A stretch of DNA of 64,000 bases from Sediminicoccus rosea (GTDB lineage Bacteria; Pseudomonadota; Alphaproteobacteria; Acetobacterales; Acetobacteraceae). The translations under genes and the position numbers were made by a program. How positions within the stretch are numbered: the stretch's first letter is position 1; each line of letters begins with the position of its first letter. The stretch is from positions 3,031,501 through 3,095,500 of the forward strand of contig NZ_CP137852.1 of assembly GCF_033547095.1 (NCBI RefSeq), in the 5' to 3' direction. This document shows, piece after piece, positions 38,041 to 46,767 of the stretch. The notes under the pieces are model-generated. The model had not been told where the DNA came from. It was given only the letters and a program-made list of their open reading frames with translations, and ran no database searches.

Positions 38041-38220
38041 CTGCCGCGGGTTCGGCGAATCGGGGCCGGCCGCGTGGATGGCGGAGTACGCGGGCCGGCC
38101 TTCTGCCGAGAATATGACGCGATCGCTCCTCTTGAGAGACGATGATCCAAATAGAGACGCACTTCAAGCGCTCCCTTCGGCGGCGCTTGCCCGCCGCGCG
38201 CCTGCCCGCCACAAGGGGGC

Positions 38221-38991
38221 ATGCGCCTCGCCAGCTTCAACGTGAACTCGATCCGCCGCCGCGTGCCGCACCTCACGCGCTTCCTGGCACGGCATGAGCC
38301 CGACCTCGTCTTCCTGCAGGAACTGAAGTGCAAGACGGAAGAGTTCCCGGCGCTGGAACTCGCCGGCACCGGCTATCGCATCCATGCCCTCGGACAGACG
38401 GGCGGGCGCAACGGCGTGGCCGTGCTCGGCCGCGTGGATTTCGAGGTGATCGCCGAAGCCCTGCCCGGCGAGCCCGAGGACACGCAGGCGCGCTTCCTCG
38501 CGGTGCGCGCGGCGGGGATCACCGCGGCTGGCATCTATCTGCCCAATGGCAATAGCGGCGGCGCCGAGGGCATCGCCTACAAGTGGCGCTGGATGGACCG
38601 GCTGCGCGAATGGGCGGCCGCGCAGCTCGACGCCTTCACGCCGCTCGCCATCCTCGGCGACTTCAATGTCTGCCCGACCGAGCGGGACCTCGCCCCCGGC
38701 GCCCTGCCACCCACCGATGCGCTGGTCCATCCCGAGAGCCGGGCCCGCTGGCGCGCGCTGGAGCATCTGGGCCTGACCGACGCGCTCCGCGCGCTGCACC
38801 CGACGGATGCGCCCTACACCTACTGGGACTACGGCGCGGCCTTCGAGACCAACCGGGGCCTGCGGATCGACCACGCCCTGCTCTCGGCCGAGCTGGCCGA
38901 ACGGCTCGCGGCCTCGGCCGTGGATGTCGCGGCCCGGGCGGAGGACCAGCCCTCGGACCACGCGCCCGTCTGGGTGGAATGGACCGGCTGA
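38221..38991 (+). CDS. xth: Exodeoxyribonuclease III (AP endonuclease)
   Basis: A 256-residue EEP-fold nuclease of the ExoIII type, acting in base-excision repair as AP endonuclease and 3'-5' exonuclease. Catalytic residues are in FNVNSIRRR, LQELK (metal Glu), YLPNGN, GDFNVCPTE, YWDYG, RIDHALLS and the terminal SDHAPVW (catalytic His). Length and motif order are canonical. It is convergent with the GH8 gene; the two stops are only a few bases apart. Confidence 0.95.
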   Translation: MRLASFNVNSIRRRVPHLTRFLARHEPDLVFLQELKCKTEEFPALELAGTGYRIHALGQTGGRNGVAVLGRVDFEVIAEALPGEPEDTQARFLAVRAAGITAAGIYLPNGNSGGAEGIAYKWRWMDRLREWAAAQLDAFTPLAILGDFNVCPTERDLAPGALPPTDALVHPESRARWRALEHLGLTDALRALHPTDAPYTYWDYGAAFETNRGLRIDHALLSAELAERLAASAVDVAARAEDQPSDHAPVWVEWTG

Positions 38992-38995
38992 CGCC

Positions 38996-40051
38996 TCAGG
39001 GCGCGGCCCGGCTCAGCGAAAGGTCATGCCAGGCGAGGCGCGCCTGGAGCACCAGCGCGGCCGAATAATAATCCTGCGCCGACTCGACCCGCGGCATGCG
39101 GGCGAGGTTCCCCTGCCCCGCCTGCGCGGCCTCGGAGAGGCGCGCGATGGCCGCGATGCCGGGCGGCGCCGGGTAGGGCGGCGTCACATTGGTCATCAGG
39201 TCCACCCAGGCCGGCATGCCGCGCTGGGTGGGCGTCGCCCAGAAGCGGACCGCCGAACTCACCGCCGATTCCTGCGCGAGCCCGGCCCAGACAAGGTTCA
39301 GCGGGATGCGGATGGCGTCGAAGGAGAAGCGCTTGGGCCAGCCATTGGCCATGACGGAGCGCCCGCCATCGGCCGGAAGCTCCAGCCAGTCGGGCGGCAG
39401 CTGGTACATGCCGAAGCGGCTGTCGCGGATCAGCGCCAGGGCGTCGCGCTCCAGCCGCTCCCAGGCGGGGTCGGGCAGGTGCTGGGCGATCACGCGCATC
39501 GGCGCGAAGGCGTAGTAGGAGAGGTTGAGCACGACACGCTGGCGGCTCTGGAAGCCATAGGCGCCGGGCAGCAGCACCCAGCGCGGCCCGACCTGCACGA
39601 CGCAGCGGCGCAGCAGGTCGCGCTCGATCGCCTGGCCCATGCGGCGATAGACGGGGTTGGCCCAGACGCGGCTCGCCTCCAGCAGCGTCCAGGCGATGTA
39701 GATGTCGCCATCGCTCGCATTGTTGAGGTCGGTGACGGCGGGCTGGGTGTCGGGCTGCCAGCGCCAGGCGAAGAGGTTGTCCGTCGGCCGCTTCAGGTTG
39801 TTCATGGTCCAGGTGAGGATGCGGTCGAAGGTCGGCTGATCGCCGGCGCGCAGGGCACCCAGCAGGCCGTAGCCCTGGCCCTCGGAATGCGAGACGTTGC
39901 GGTTGCCATTGTCCACCACGCGGCCCTCGGGCAGCACGAAGCGCCGCTCGAAAGCGTGCCAATCCGATTGCGGGCTGGCCGGCACCGCCCTTCCGAGCGT
40001 GACGGCAGCCAGCACGGCTGGAATCATCGTGCGGCGCGAGAGGGGCGGCAC
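38996..40051 (-). CDS. Glycoside hydrolase family 8 endoglucanase (BcsZ-like)
   Basis: A 351-residue secreted GH8 enzyme. The N-terminus MPPLSRRTMIPAVLAAVTLG is a signal peptide with a twin-Arg. The proton-donor Glu lies in NVSHSEGQGYGLLGAL, and NNASDGDIYIAWTLLEAS is the conserved Asp-containing segment of BcsZ-like cellulases. BcsZ normally trims nascent cellulose within a bcsA-bcsB-bcsC operon, but no such genes are here. It could act on cellulose or on another beta-1,4-glucan. It is divergent from the periplasmic protein at 40184. Confidence 0.9.
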   Translation of the reverse strand: MPPLSRRTMIPAVLAAVTLGRAVPASPQSDWHAFERRFVLPEGRVVDNGNRNVSHSEGQGYGLLGALRAGDQPTFDRILTWTMNNLKRPTDNLFAWRWQPDTQPAVTDLNNASDGDIYIAWTLLEASRVWANPVYRRMGQAIERDLLRRCVVQVGPRWVLLPGAYGFQSRQRVVLNLSYYAFAPMRVIAQHLPDPAWERLERDALALIRDSRFGMYQLPPDWLELPADGGRSVMANGWPKRFSFDAIRIPLNLVWAGLAQESAVSSAVRFWATPTQRGMPAWVDLMTNVTPPYPAPPGIAAIARLSEAAQAGQGNLARMPRVESAQDYYSAALVLQARLAWHDLSLSRAAP

Positions 40052-40183
40052 GGCGTGGTCACGCTCTCAAAATCATGCACGTTGTTCATGTTTGTGATAA
40101 GTCAATGAAACGCCCGGTGCGTTATGCTAAGGATATCGGAACGGTGGACATGCGCCATCGTCCGACCTGCCCCGGAGGCCTCC
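40052..40183. promoter_or_regulatory. Divergent intergenic region
   Basis: This 132-base gap between the divergent GH8 and periplasmic protein genes contains a locally AT-rich stretch (40067-40112, with GTTGTTCATGTTTGTGATAA) and TTATGCTAAGG near 40120-40135 that could hold a -10 element for the plus-strand gene. A divergent promoter is likely; exact boxes are not certain. Confidence 0.3.
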
Positions 40184-40861
40184 ATGCGCCTTGCTTCCCT
40201 TGTGATTCTCGGCCTGGCCGCGGCCGTGCCCCAGATCGCCGCACCCGCTGCGGCACAGCCGGCCCCGCATGACCTGCTGGGCGTGGCGCGCCAGATCGAG
40301 CTGGATGATTCCGAGGAGGAGGTGCTTCGCGAACTCGGCAAGGCCGATTGGCTGACCATCGAGACCCCGCGCGCCCTGCCCAATGGCGTGAGCCGCCTGA
40401 TCCTTGCCGTGCCGACCGATGATGGTTGCATGCCAAGCGGCGCGCCACTGGTCTGCCCCGCGATCCGCGTCGTCCTGATGATGGACCCGAGCCGCGGCGC
40501 GCGCGTCAGCCGGATCGAGGCCTTCACGCCGCTGCCAGGCACGCAGAACGTCATCGAGGTGTTCCGCAACGCCTCGGACGGCCTGGGCCCGCCCCTGCAG
40601 ACCGAAAGCTGGGCCGAGCAGATCCGCGGGATGCCCCGGCATGTCTGGCGCCAGCGCTGGCGGCCCGATGCGAGCGAGGGCACCTTCATGGAGGTCGTCG
40701 TCACGGCCGACCTCGCGGCCGAGCAGAGCTTCGGCCTGGCGAATCCCGCCGTGCCGGCCCTCGGCCTGGGCTTCGTGCTGAGCGACCCCGCGATCGAGGA
40801 CTCGACCATGGCCGCGCGGCGGCGCGTCGTCTGCCGCCCCGGCTCCGCGGATTGCGGCTGA
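40184..40861 (+). CDS. Periplasmic protein of unknown function
   Basis: A 225-residue exported protein. Signal peptide MRLASLVILGLAAAVPQIAA ends near AQPAPHD. The mature protein is acidic with segments VLRELGKADWLTIETPRAL, two cysteines close together (GCMPSGAPLVCP) that could form a disulfide, and two near the end (VCRPGSADCG). The start is set by GGAGG five bases upstream of the ATG at 40184. No family recognised. Confidence 0.7.
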   Translation: MRLASLVILGLAAAVPQIAAPAAAQPAPHDLLGVARQIELDDSEEEVLRELGKADWLTIETPRALPNGVSRLILAVPTDDGCMPSGAPLVCPAIRVVLMMDPSRGARVSRIEAFTPLPGTQNVIEVFRNASDGLGPPLQTESWAEQIRGMPRHVWRQRWRPDASEGTFMEVVVTADLAAEQSFGLANPAVPALGLGFVLSDPAIEDSTMAARRRVVCRPGSADCG

Positions 40862-40874
40862 GGCAGGGCGGCGT

Positions 40875-41669
40875 TCACAGCCGCGCGACGACCGGACGCG
40901 GACCGCCGAAGAACGTCTCGTACAGGGTGGCCAGGGTCCCGTCCTCGTCGCGCAGGAAAACCCAGGTGTTGAGGAAGCGCAGCAGGTCGGGCTCACCCAA
41001 GGGCGCCGCCACGGCGTAGCGGAACTCCCCCAGCGGGGCGAGGATCCGCATCTGCTCCTCCGGATGGGCGAGCGCGAGCCGCCGGAAGGTGGTCAGGCCC
41101 ACGACGACGGCCGCCGCCTCCTCCGCATGGAGCATGGCGATGGCGCGATCATAGCTCGGGATGATGTGGATTTCCGCATCGGGCGGCAGGCCCGGATCAT
41201 CGCCCAGCATGTCGTTCGACAGGGCGAGGATGCGCCGCCCCGAAAGCTCGGCAAGGCTCGTCACATCCAGGTGACGCGTGGTGGCGAGAACGGTGCTGAA
41301 CTCCCCATGCGGCGCGGCGAAGGCCACCTGCCGCAGCCGCGGCGGCGTGATCAGCATGAGGGCGCAGCCGATGTCCACGCTGCCCCCCGCCACCATCGGG
41401 AAGCGCTGGCTGAAGGCCATGGGGACGAGTTCCGCCTCGACGCCGAGGCTGCGGGCGATGTCGCGCGCCGTCTCGACCTCCATGCCCGAGAGCGCGCCAT
41501 CGGGCCTGCGGAAGCCGTAGGGGCCGCCCTCCAGCCAGACGCCAATCCGGATGCGCCCGCGCGCGAGGATGCGGCCGAGTGCGCCGCCCGGCGGATTCGC
41601 GCGGGCCGACGCCGCGACTCCGGCGGCGCCGAGCAGGGCAGGAAGGGCACGACGAGCAAAAAGCATCAT
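40875..41669 (-). CDS. ABC-type polar amino acid substrate-binding protein (family 3), orphan copy 1
   Basis: A 264-residue periplasmic binding protein of the SBP_bac_3 type: signal peptide MMLFARRALPALLGAAGVA cut near ARA-NPP, then ILARGRIRIGVWLEGGPYGF, GMEVETARDIARSLGVEAELV, and a lobe-2 segment DIGCALMLITPPRLRQVAF. No permease or ATPase is next to it. It lies directly downstream of a paralogue at 41721-42587 (51-base gap). The ATG at 41669 begins the signal peptide; a longer frame to 41702 is possible. Confidence 0.85.
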   Translation of the reverse strand: MMLFARRALPALLGAAGVAASARANPPGGALGRILARGRIRIGVWLEGGPYGFRRPDGALSGMEVETARDIARSLGVEAELVPMAFSQRFPMVAGGSVDIGCALMLITPPRLRQVAFAAPHGEFSTVLATTRHLDVTSLAELSGRRILALSNDMLGDDPGLPPDAEIHIIPSYDRAIAMLHAEEAAAVVVGLTTFRRLALAHPEEQMRILAPLGEFRYAVAAPLGEPDLLRFLNTWVFLRDEDGTLATLYETFFGGPRPVVARL

Positions 41670-41720
41670 CTCAAACTTACGCAGGGTTGTAATGCGCGCC
41701 AAACGAAAACCGGGTCGCTC

Positions 41721-42587
41721 TCAAAAACTCGGCAAATCGGGTTGCGGGGTCGCAAGGATGATCTCGGAGAGCGCCGCGAGCCGGCCACCGGTGCGAGCCA
41801 GGAAGATGAGGCTGTTCAGGCTGCGGAGCAGGTCATGCTCGCCGAAGCGCACACCGACCGACATCCAGCGCCGCGTGAGCGTGAAACGATGCGTAAGGCC
41901 GAGGCGCGGGTAATCGGTGAGGAAGCGCGTCATCACCGGGCGGCGCAGCACCACCGCCTCGACCAGGCCCTGCTCGGTGGCGGCGGCGAGGTCCGCGCGG
42001 GTGTCATAGACCAGCAGGCGCGTGCCGGCGGGGAGCGTCTCGGCCACCGAGCCCTCGAGCCCGGCGCCACCCAGCACCCCCACCGCGTGACCATCCAGCT
42101 CGGCCGGCCGGCGCATGACGTGGCGCACGGAGGATGCGAGCACGACGTCGGCCCGCGTCACCGGCGAGGAGAGCAGGACGAGGCGCGCCGCCTCCGTGCT
42201 GACGGCGACGTTGGCACTGATGTCCCCCTCGCCCGCGCGCAGCCGGCCGACGCGCTCGCTGGGCGGGACGTCACGGAAGACTGGCTGGACGCCGAGGCCC
42301 TCGGCCAGGATGCGGCCGATGGCGACATCGAAGCCCGCCGGCTGCCCCATCGAATCCAGGAAACCGAAGGGCGGCACGCCGAGGCTGACGAAGACGTGCA
42401 GCTCGCGCCGGGCGAGGATGCGGCGCAGGCCCTGATCCGTGCCCTCCGCCGAGGCGGCGCCAAGGGGAAATGCCGCGAGCCATGGGGTGGCGAGAAGCAC
42501 CCGTCGCGTGGCCCCGCCCTGTGCCACCGCGATGCCGGGATTGCACGCGTCGGGACAGGGAACAGGATTCTTCCGCCTGTTGATCAT
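41721..42587 (-). CDS. ABC-type polar amino acid substrate-binding protein (family 3), orphan copy 2
   Basis: A 288-residue SBP_bac_3-type protein: an N-terminal extension with Pro and Cys, then RRVLLATPWLAAFPLGAASA as signal peptide core, ILARRELHVFVSLGVPPFGF, AGFDVAIGRILAEGLGVQPV and GDISANVAVSTEAARLVL. The signal core begins near residue 28, so the true start may be further in than the ATG at 42587. It shares domain order with the next gene downstream. The two may be receptors for an importer elsewhere or have a sensory role. Confidence 0.82.
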   Translation of the reverse strand: MINRRKNPVPCPDACNPGIAVAQGGATRRVLLATPWLAAFPLGAASAEGTDQGLRRILARRELHVFVSLGVPPFGFLDSMGQPAGFDVAIGRILAEGLGVQPVFRDVPPSERVGRLRAGEGDISANVAVSTEAARLVLLSSPVTRADVVLASSVRHVMRRPAELDGHAVGVLGGAGLEGSVAETLPAGTRLLVYDTRADLAAATEQGLVEAVVLRRPVMTRFLTDYPRLGLTHRFTLTRRWMSVGVRFGEHDLLRSLNSLIFLARTGGRLAALSEIILATPQPDLPSF

Positions 42588-42663
42588 TTTGAGATGGTGC
42601 GGCGTACCGCCCGACAGATCAAGTGTCAGACGAGATTTACATCCAAAACTTAAGCTCCCCGAA

Positions 42664-42816
42664 TCATGCCCGCGGGCCGATCCAGGGGAGGTAGCGCGGC
42701 AATTGCGCCGGCGCCGGATAGACCACGGGATCAGGGGCCACCAGGATCTCGGGCTCGCCGCGCAGATAGGCGCAGCCCGGCAGCAGCAGCGTCAGGAGAA
42801 CAAGCCAGCTTCGCAT
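42664..42816 (-). CDS. Very small lipoprotein
   Basis: A 50-residue ORF with a clean lipoprotein signal: MRSWLVLLTLLLPGC, lipobox LPGC with Cys15, followed by AYLRGEPEILVAPDPVVYP and a Pro/Tyr-rich end (PRYLPWIGPRA). A possible Shine-Dalgarno is weak. Small entericidin- or lectin-like lipoproteins have this layout, but I do not recognise the family. Codon use fits the genome. Confidence 0.65.
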   Translation of the reverse strand: MRSWLVLLTLLLPGCAYLRGEPEILVAPDPVVYPAPAQLPRYLPWIGPRA

Positions 42817-42852
42817 GCGGGGCAGTCCAGCATGGCGCGCGGCCCCGGTCCA

Positions 42853-43011
42853 TCAGCCGATGATCAGGTGGCTCAGCAGCCAGGCGAGGCCGAAGGCCGA
42901 GACGGCCGAGGCGGCCAGTTGCAGGGGCATGGCGCTGACCGGCTGGGCGCGGGCCATGCGCGGCTTGGGCGGGATGCGGAGGCTGTCCGCGTCGGGATAG
43001 GTCGTGCTCAT
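42853..43011 (-). CDS. Small single-pass membrane protein
   Basis: A 52-residue protein: a polar basic N-terminus (DSLRIPPKPRMARAQPV), and one hydrophobic helix near residues 31-51 (LAASAVSAFGLAWLLSHLII). It is next to the tiny lipoprotein at 42664-42816, 36 bases apart on the same strand. No family recognised. Confidence 0.55.
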   Translation of the reverse strand: MSTTYPDADSLRIPPKPRMARAQPVSAMPLQLAASAVSAFGLAWLLSHLIIG

Positions 43012-43086
43012 GCGCGCAAGCAAACACGAACAAATCGTAAACGCAAGCCCTGTTTTCAGGTTTTGTTCCGTTTCGCCGGAACGCCC

Positions 43087-44001
43087 TCAGCCCTCCGGCT
43101 TGCGCGCCTCCGCGCCCCCCGGCTCGCCCGGAAGCGCGAAGCCCGCGATGGCCTGCCAGACGCGCAGCACGAAGGCATCATCGCGCCCGCCCTGGCCGAT
43201 GGCGCGCTGCGCGACGAAGAGCTGGAGCGCCTGAGCGGCGAGCGGCACGGGCAGCTGCGATTCGCGCGCCATGGCTTCGACCAGGCCCAGATCCTTCACG
43301 AAGATGTCGCCGGCGGAGAGCGGCGTGTCGTCGCCGGCCAGCACATGCGCCATGCGGTTCTTGAACATCCAGGACGCCCCGGCCGCGCCGTTCACCACGC
43401 CATACACGGTGTGCGGGTCGAGCCCCGCGCGCAGCGCCAGCGCCATGGCCTCGGCGGCGGCGGCGATGTGAACGCCGGCGAGAAGCTGGTGCACCACCTT
43501 CATGGCCGCCCCCTGCCCCGGCTCCGCGCCCAGATTCCAGACCTGGCCCGCGACCGCATCCAGCATGGGCTTGGCGGCGGCGAAGGCGGCGTCGCTGCCG
43601 CTCGCCATCACCGTCATCCGTCCTTCGCGTGCCGCGACCGCGCCGCCGGAGACGGGGGCGTCAAGATACAGAAGCCCGCGTGACGCGGCCTCGGCCGCGA
43701 GGCGCTTCGCATCGGCCGGCGCCATGGTGGCCGAGCAGATGACGACGCCGCCCGGGGCGAGGCGCTGCGCGGCCCCCTCCTCGCTGTAGAGGGCGCGTTC
43801 GGCCTGGGCGGCGTTCACCGTCAGCACCAGCACCGCATCCTGCCCGGCATCAAGGTCGGCACCGCGGGCCACGGCGCGGTTGCCGAAGGCGTTGCGGGCC
43901 TTCTCGCTGGGGTCCACGCCGGTCACGTCGAGGCCCGCGCGCAGCGCGCTGGTGGCGGCCCCGCCGCCCATGCTTCCCAGCCCGATCACCGCCACCTTCA
44001 T
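43087..44001 (-). CDS. 3-hydroxyisobutyrate dehydrogenase-like NAD(P)-dependent oxidoreductase
   Basis: A 304-residue beta-hydroxyacid dehydrogenase. The Rossmann loop VIGLGSMGGG is at residues 5-14; DAPVSGGAVAAREG marks the substrate loop and GAAMKVVHQLLAGVH holds the catalytic Lys. The start at 44001 is set by GAGGGAG seven bases upstream. It is last in the minus-strand run importer - amidohydrolase - amidohydrolase - this gene, with a 54-base gap. Possible substrates are 3-hydroxyisobutyrate, tartronate semialdehyde or threonate-like acids. Confidence 0.9.
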   Translation of the reverse strand: MKVAVIGLGSMGGGAATSALRAGLDVTGVDPSEKARNAFGNRAVARGADLDAGQDAVLVLTVNAAQAERALYSEEGAAQRLAPGGVVICSATMAPADAKRLAAEAASRGLLYLDAPVSGGAVAAREGRMTVMASGSDAAFAAAKPMLDAVAGQVWNLGAEPGQGAAMKVVHQLLAGVHIAAAAEAMALALRAGLDPHTVYGVVNGAAGASWMFKNRMAHVLAGDDTPLSAGDIFVKDLGLVEAMARESQLPVPLAAQALQLFVAQRAIGQGGRDDAFVLRVWQAIAGFALPGEPGGAEARKPEG

Positions 44002-44055
44002 GCTGCCGCTCCCTCTCGCATTCCCCTGCAAGGTCGGCCGGGCGAGTGCCCAGCG

Positions 44056-45369
44056 TCAACCGGTGGCGCGCGCCCAGACCGCGGCGGCGGCGGCGGCGCC
44101 GTCGCGCATCACCTCGGCCATGTCGCAGCGCGTGGGGCGGCCGTCTTCGACCAGCACCTCGCCCCCCACGATGACGTGGCTGACATCGCGCCCCTGCCCC
44201 GTGTGCACGAGCGTGCCGAGCGGGTCGTTGTGCGGCACCAGATGCGGGCGCGCGAGGTTGATGATGGTGAGGTCGGCGAGCATGCCGGGTGCGACGCGCC
44301 CCAGCTCCGCGCCCAGGCCCATGGCGGCGGCGCCCGCCTCGGTGGCCGCGTGCAGCATGTGCTCGGGCTGCCAGGAATCCTCCACGCGGCCGGTCTGGAT
44401 GCGCCCCATGCAGAGGCCCCAGCGCATCGCCTCCACCATGTCGCCATGGCGGTTGTCGGTGGCGAGCGTGATCCGCGCCCCGGCATCCTTCAGCGCGCGC
44501 GTGGGCGCGTAGCGGCCGCTCGCCGCGTTGTTCTTCGGGATATGCGCGACATGCACGCGCGCCGCGCCCAGCGCCGCGATGTCGGCCTCCGTCACATGGA
44601 TGCAATGCGCCGCCACCAGCCGGTCATGCAGCATGCCCAGGCGGGCAAGCAATTCGACCGGCGTGCAGCCCTCGCGCTCGGCCACGCGCTTCAGCTCCGC
44701 CGGGCTCTGGCAGAGATGGGTCTGCAGGCCGAGATCATGGCGCAAAGCGAGGTCGCGCAACTGTTCCAGATAAGGCGTGGAGCAGGTGTCCGGCGCGTGC
44801 GGCGCAAGCTGGATGCCCATGCGCGGCTGGCCGTGGAAGCGGGCGATCATCTCCTCCGCTTCCTCGAGCATGGCGGCGCCGATGGCTTGGCTATGCTCCC
44901 AGCTTCCCTCGAGCACGGCGTCGAAATCCACGTCATGCAGGCGGTTGCAGCCCCAGACGTGCAGGCCGAGATCGGCGATGGCGGGCATGGTGTGGCGCGC
45001 ATGCACATAGACGTCGTTGATCAGCGTGCAGCCGCCCAGCAGCGCTTCCAGCGCGCCGAGGCGGGCCAGCGCCACCGCCTCCATCGGCGTCAGCATCTGC
45101 GCCTGGGGCACGCCCTTCGTGTAGGAGGGCGCGAAGCCCATGTCCTCCGCCGTGCCGCGCACCATCACCAGCGCGCTGTGCAGATGCGTGTTGATCAGGC
45201 CCGGCACCGCGAGATGGCCCGCGAGGTTCAGGCGGCGATCCGCCGTCATGCCGGCCTCGGCCGCCACGAAGCGGCCCTGCGCGATGGCGATGCGGGCATC
45301 GGTCACGGGCGGCTCGAAGGCCGAGGGGATGAGGGTCACGCCCTCGATCAGCAGGTCACAATGCGGCAC
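44056..45369 (-). CDS. Amidohydrolase superfamily metal-dependent deaminase/hydrolase (copy 1)
   Basis: A 437-residue enzyme of the TRZ/ATZ/guanine-deaminase-like subtype. Metal ligands are HxH in INTHLH (His62, His64), a His in LAPHAPDTCS, one in AAHCIHV and Asp in TLATDNRHGDM. The N-terminal and C-terminal small beta domains (LLIEGVTLIPSAF; VGGEVLVEDGRPT) are typical. It probably deaminates or hydrolyses a heterocyclic or amide-containing substrate brought in by the importer. It is paralogous to the next gene upstream along most of its length. Confidence 0.9.
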   Translation of the reverse strand: MPHCDLLIEGVTLIPSAFEPPVTDARIAIAQGRFVAAEAGMTADRRLNLAGHLAVPGLINTHLHSALVMVRGTAEDMGFAPSYTKGVPQAQMLTPMEAVALARLGALEALLGGCTLINDVYVHARHTMPAIADLGLHVWGCNRLHDVDFDAVLEGSWEHSQAIGAAMLEEAEEMIARFHGQPRMGIQLAPHAPDTCSTPYLEQLRDLALRHDLGLQTHLCQSPAELKRVAEREGCTPVELLARLGMLHDRLVAAHCIHVTEADIAALGAARVHVAHIPKNNAASGRYAPTRALKDAGARITLATDNRHGDMVEAMRWGLCMGRIQTGRVEDSWQPEHMLHAATEAGAAAMGLGAELGRVAPGMLADLTIINLARPHLVPHNDPLGTLVHTGQGRDVSHVIVGGEVLVEDGRPTRCDMAEVMRDGAAAAAAVWARATG

Positions 45370-45429
45370 GCGTCCCCTCCCCTGGCTTGCGGGGCCGAGA
45401 CAAGCCCGCCCAGGCGCATGCGTCCAGGG

Positions 45430-46767
45430 TCAGAGGCCGGCGCGCGCCCGTTCCCACAGCGCGGCCGAGGCGGCGGCACCGGCGCGGATCACCTCCTCCG
45501 GGTCGCAGCGCGTGGGGCGGAAATCCTCGACGACCACCTCGCCCTCGACGATGACGTGGCTGACATCGCGACCCATGCCGGTATGGACCAGCGTGCCCAG
45601 CGGATCATTGTGCGGCACGAGATGCGGCCGGCGCAGGTCCACCGCCACGCAGTCGGCGCGGAAGCCCACGGCGATCTGGCCGATCTGCTCCGCCATCCCC
45701 ATGGCCGCGGCACCGCCCTCGGTCGCCGCATGCAGCATGTGCTCGGGCTGCCAGTCGTCCTCCACGCGGCCGGTCTGCACGCGGCCCATGCAGAGGCCCC
45801 AGCGCAGGATCTCGATCATGTCCGCATGCATGTTGTCGGTCGCAAGGGTGAGGCGTGCGCCGGCCTGCACCAGCCGGCGCGTGGGCGCGATGGTGCCGCC
45901 GGTCGCATTGCCCTTCGGGATATGCGCGACGAAGACGCCGGCCGCGCCGATACGGGCGATGTCGCTCTCGCTCAGATGGATGCAATGCGCGGCCACCAGC
46001 CGGTCATTCAGCAGCCCCACCTCTTCCAGCAATTCGGGGGGCGAGCAGCCGTCGCGCTCCTGGATGCGCGCCACCTCCACCTTGCTCTGGCTGAGATGCG
46101 TCTGCACGCTGAGGCCAGTGCGCCGCGCCGTCTCCGCCACATCGCGCAGGAAGGGGGTGGAACAGGTGTCGGGCGCATGGGCCGCGAGTTGCACGCCGGT
46201 GCGGGCATCGGGCTTGCCATGGAAGCGCTGCGCGATGCCGAGCGCCTGGTTCAGCGTGCGCTCGCCGATCGCCTGGTGATGCTCCCACCGCCCCTTGGAG
46301 ACGCCGGAGAAATCCACGTCATGGATGCGGTTGCAGGAAAACACGCGCAGGCCGAGATCGGCCATGGCGGGCAGCGTGATGTCGGTGTGCACGTAGGTGT
46401 CGTTGATCAGCGTGGAGCCGGCCAGCATCGCCTCGAGCGCACCGAGGCGGGCGAGGGCCACCGCCTCATCCTCCCGCACCATGTGGCCCTGCGGCACGCC
46501 GGGCGTATAGGCGGGCGCGAAGCCCATATCCTCGGCCACGCCGCGCACCATCGAGAGGATGGTGTGGGTATGGACATTCACCATGCCGGGGATGACGAGG
46601 TGCCCGTTCAGCTTGAGATGCCGCGTGGCCGTGGCACCCGGCGGCAGGTCGGCGGCCGCGCCCACGAAGGCGAAGCGCGCATCCTTGATGCCGAGCGCCG
46701 CCTTCTCGATGGGGGCCGCGAAGGCGCGGGGGATGAGGGTGATGCCCTCGATCAGCAGGTCAAACAT
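45430..46767 (-). CDS. Amidohydrolase superfamily metal-dependent deaminase/hydrolase (copy 2)
   Basis: A 445-residue paralogue of the preceding enzyme: [13 protein letters not shown] at the start, MVNVHTH (His66, His68), [29 protein letters not shown] and [11 protein letters not shown]. The shared motif GLCMGR(I/V)QTGRVED(S/D)[11 protein letters not shown] shows a duplication. Metal ligands are intact, so both copies should be active. It overlaps the ABC ATPase gene upstream by eight bases, which ties it to the importer. Substrate unknown; different specificities or successive steps are possible. Confidence 0.9.
   Translation of the reverse strand: MFDLLIEGITLIPRAFAAPIEKAALGIKDARFAFVGAAADLPPGATATRHLKLNGHLVIPGMVNVHTHTILSMVRGVAEDMGFAPAYTPGVPQGHMVREDEAVALARLGALEAMLAGSTLINDTYVHTDITLPAMADLGLRVFSCNRIHDVDFSGVSKGRWEHHQAIGERTLNQALGIAQRFHGKPDARTGVQLAAHAPDTCSTPFLRDVAETARRTGLSVQTHLSQSKVEVARIQERDGCSPPELLEEVGLLNDRLVAAHCIHLSESDIARIGAAGVFVAHIPKGNATGGTIAPTRRLVQAGARLTLATDNMHADMIEILRWGLCMGRVQTGRVEDDWQPEHMLHAATEGGAAAMGMAEQIGQIAVGFRADCVAVDLRRPHLVPHNDPLGTLVHTGMGRDVSHVIVEGEVVVEDFRPTRCDPEEVIRAGAAASAALWERARAGL

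Noticed and set aside
43051-43082. Two small inverted repeats (CCTG-TTTT-CAGG and GTTCCG/CGGAAC) after the hydroxyacid dehydrogenase gene
   Set aside because: Short stems and no T-run in the direction of the gene; not enough for a terminator call.
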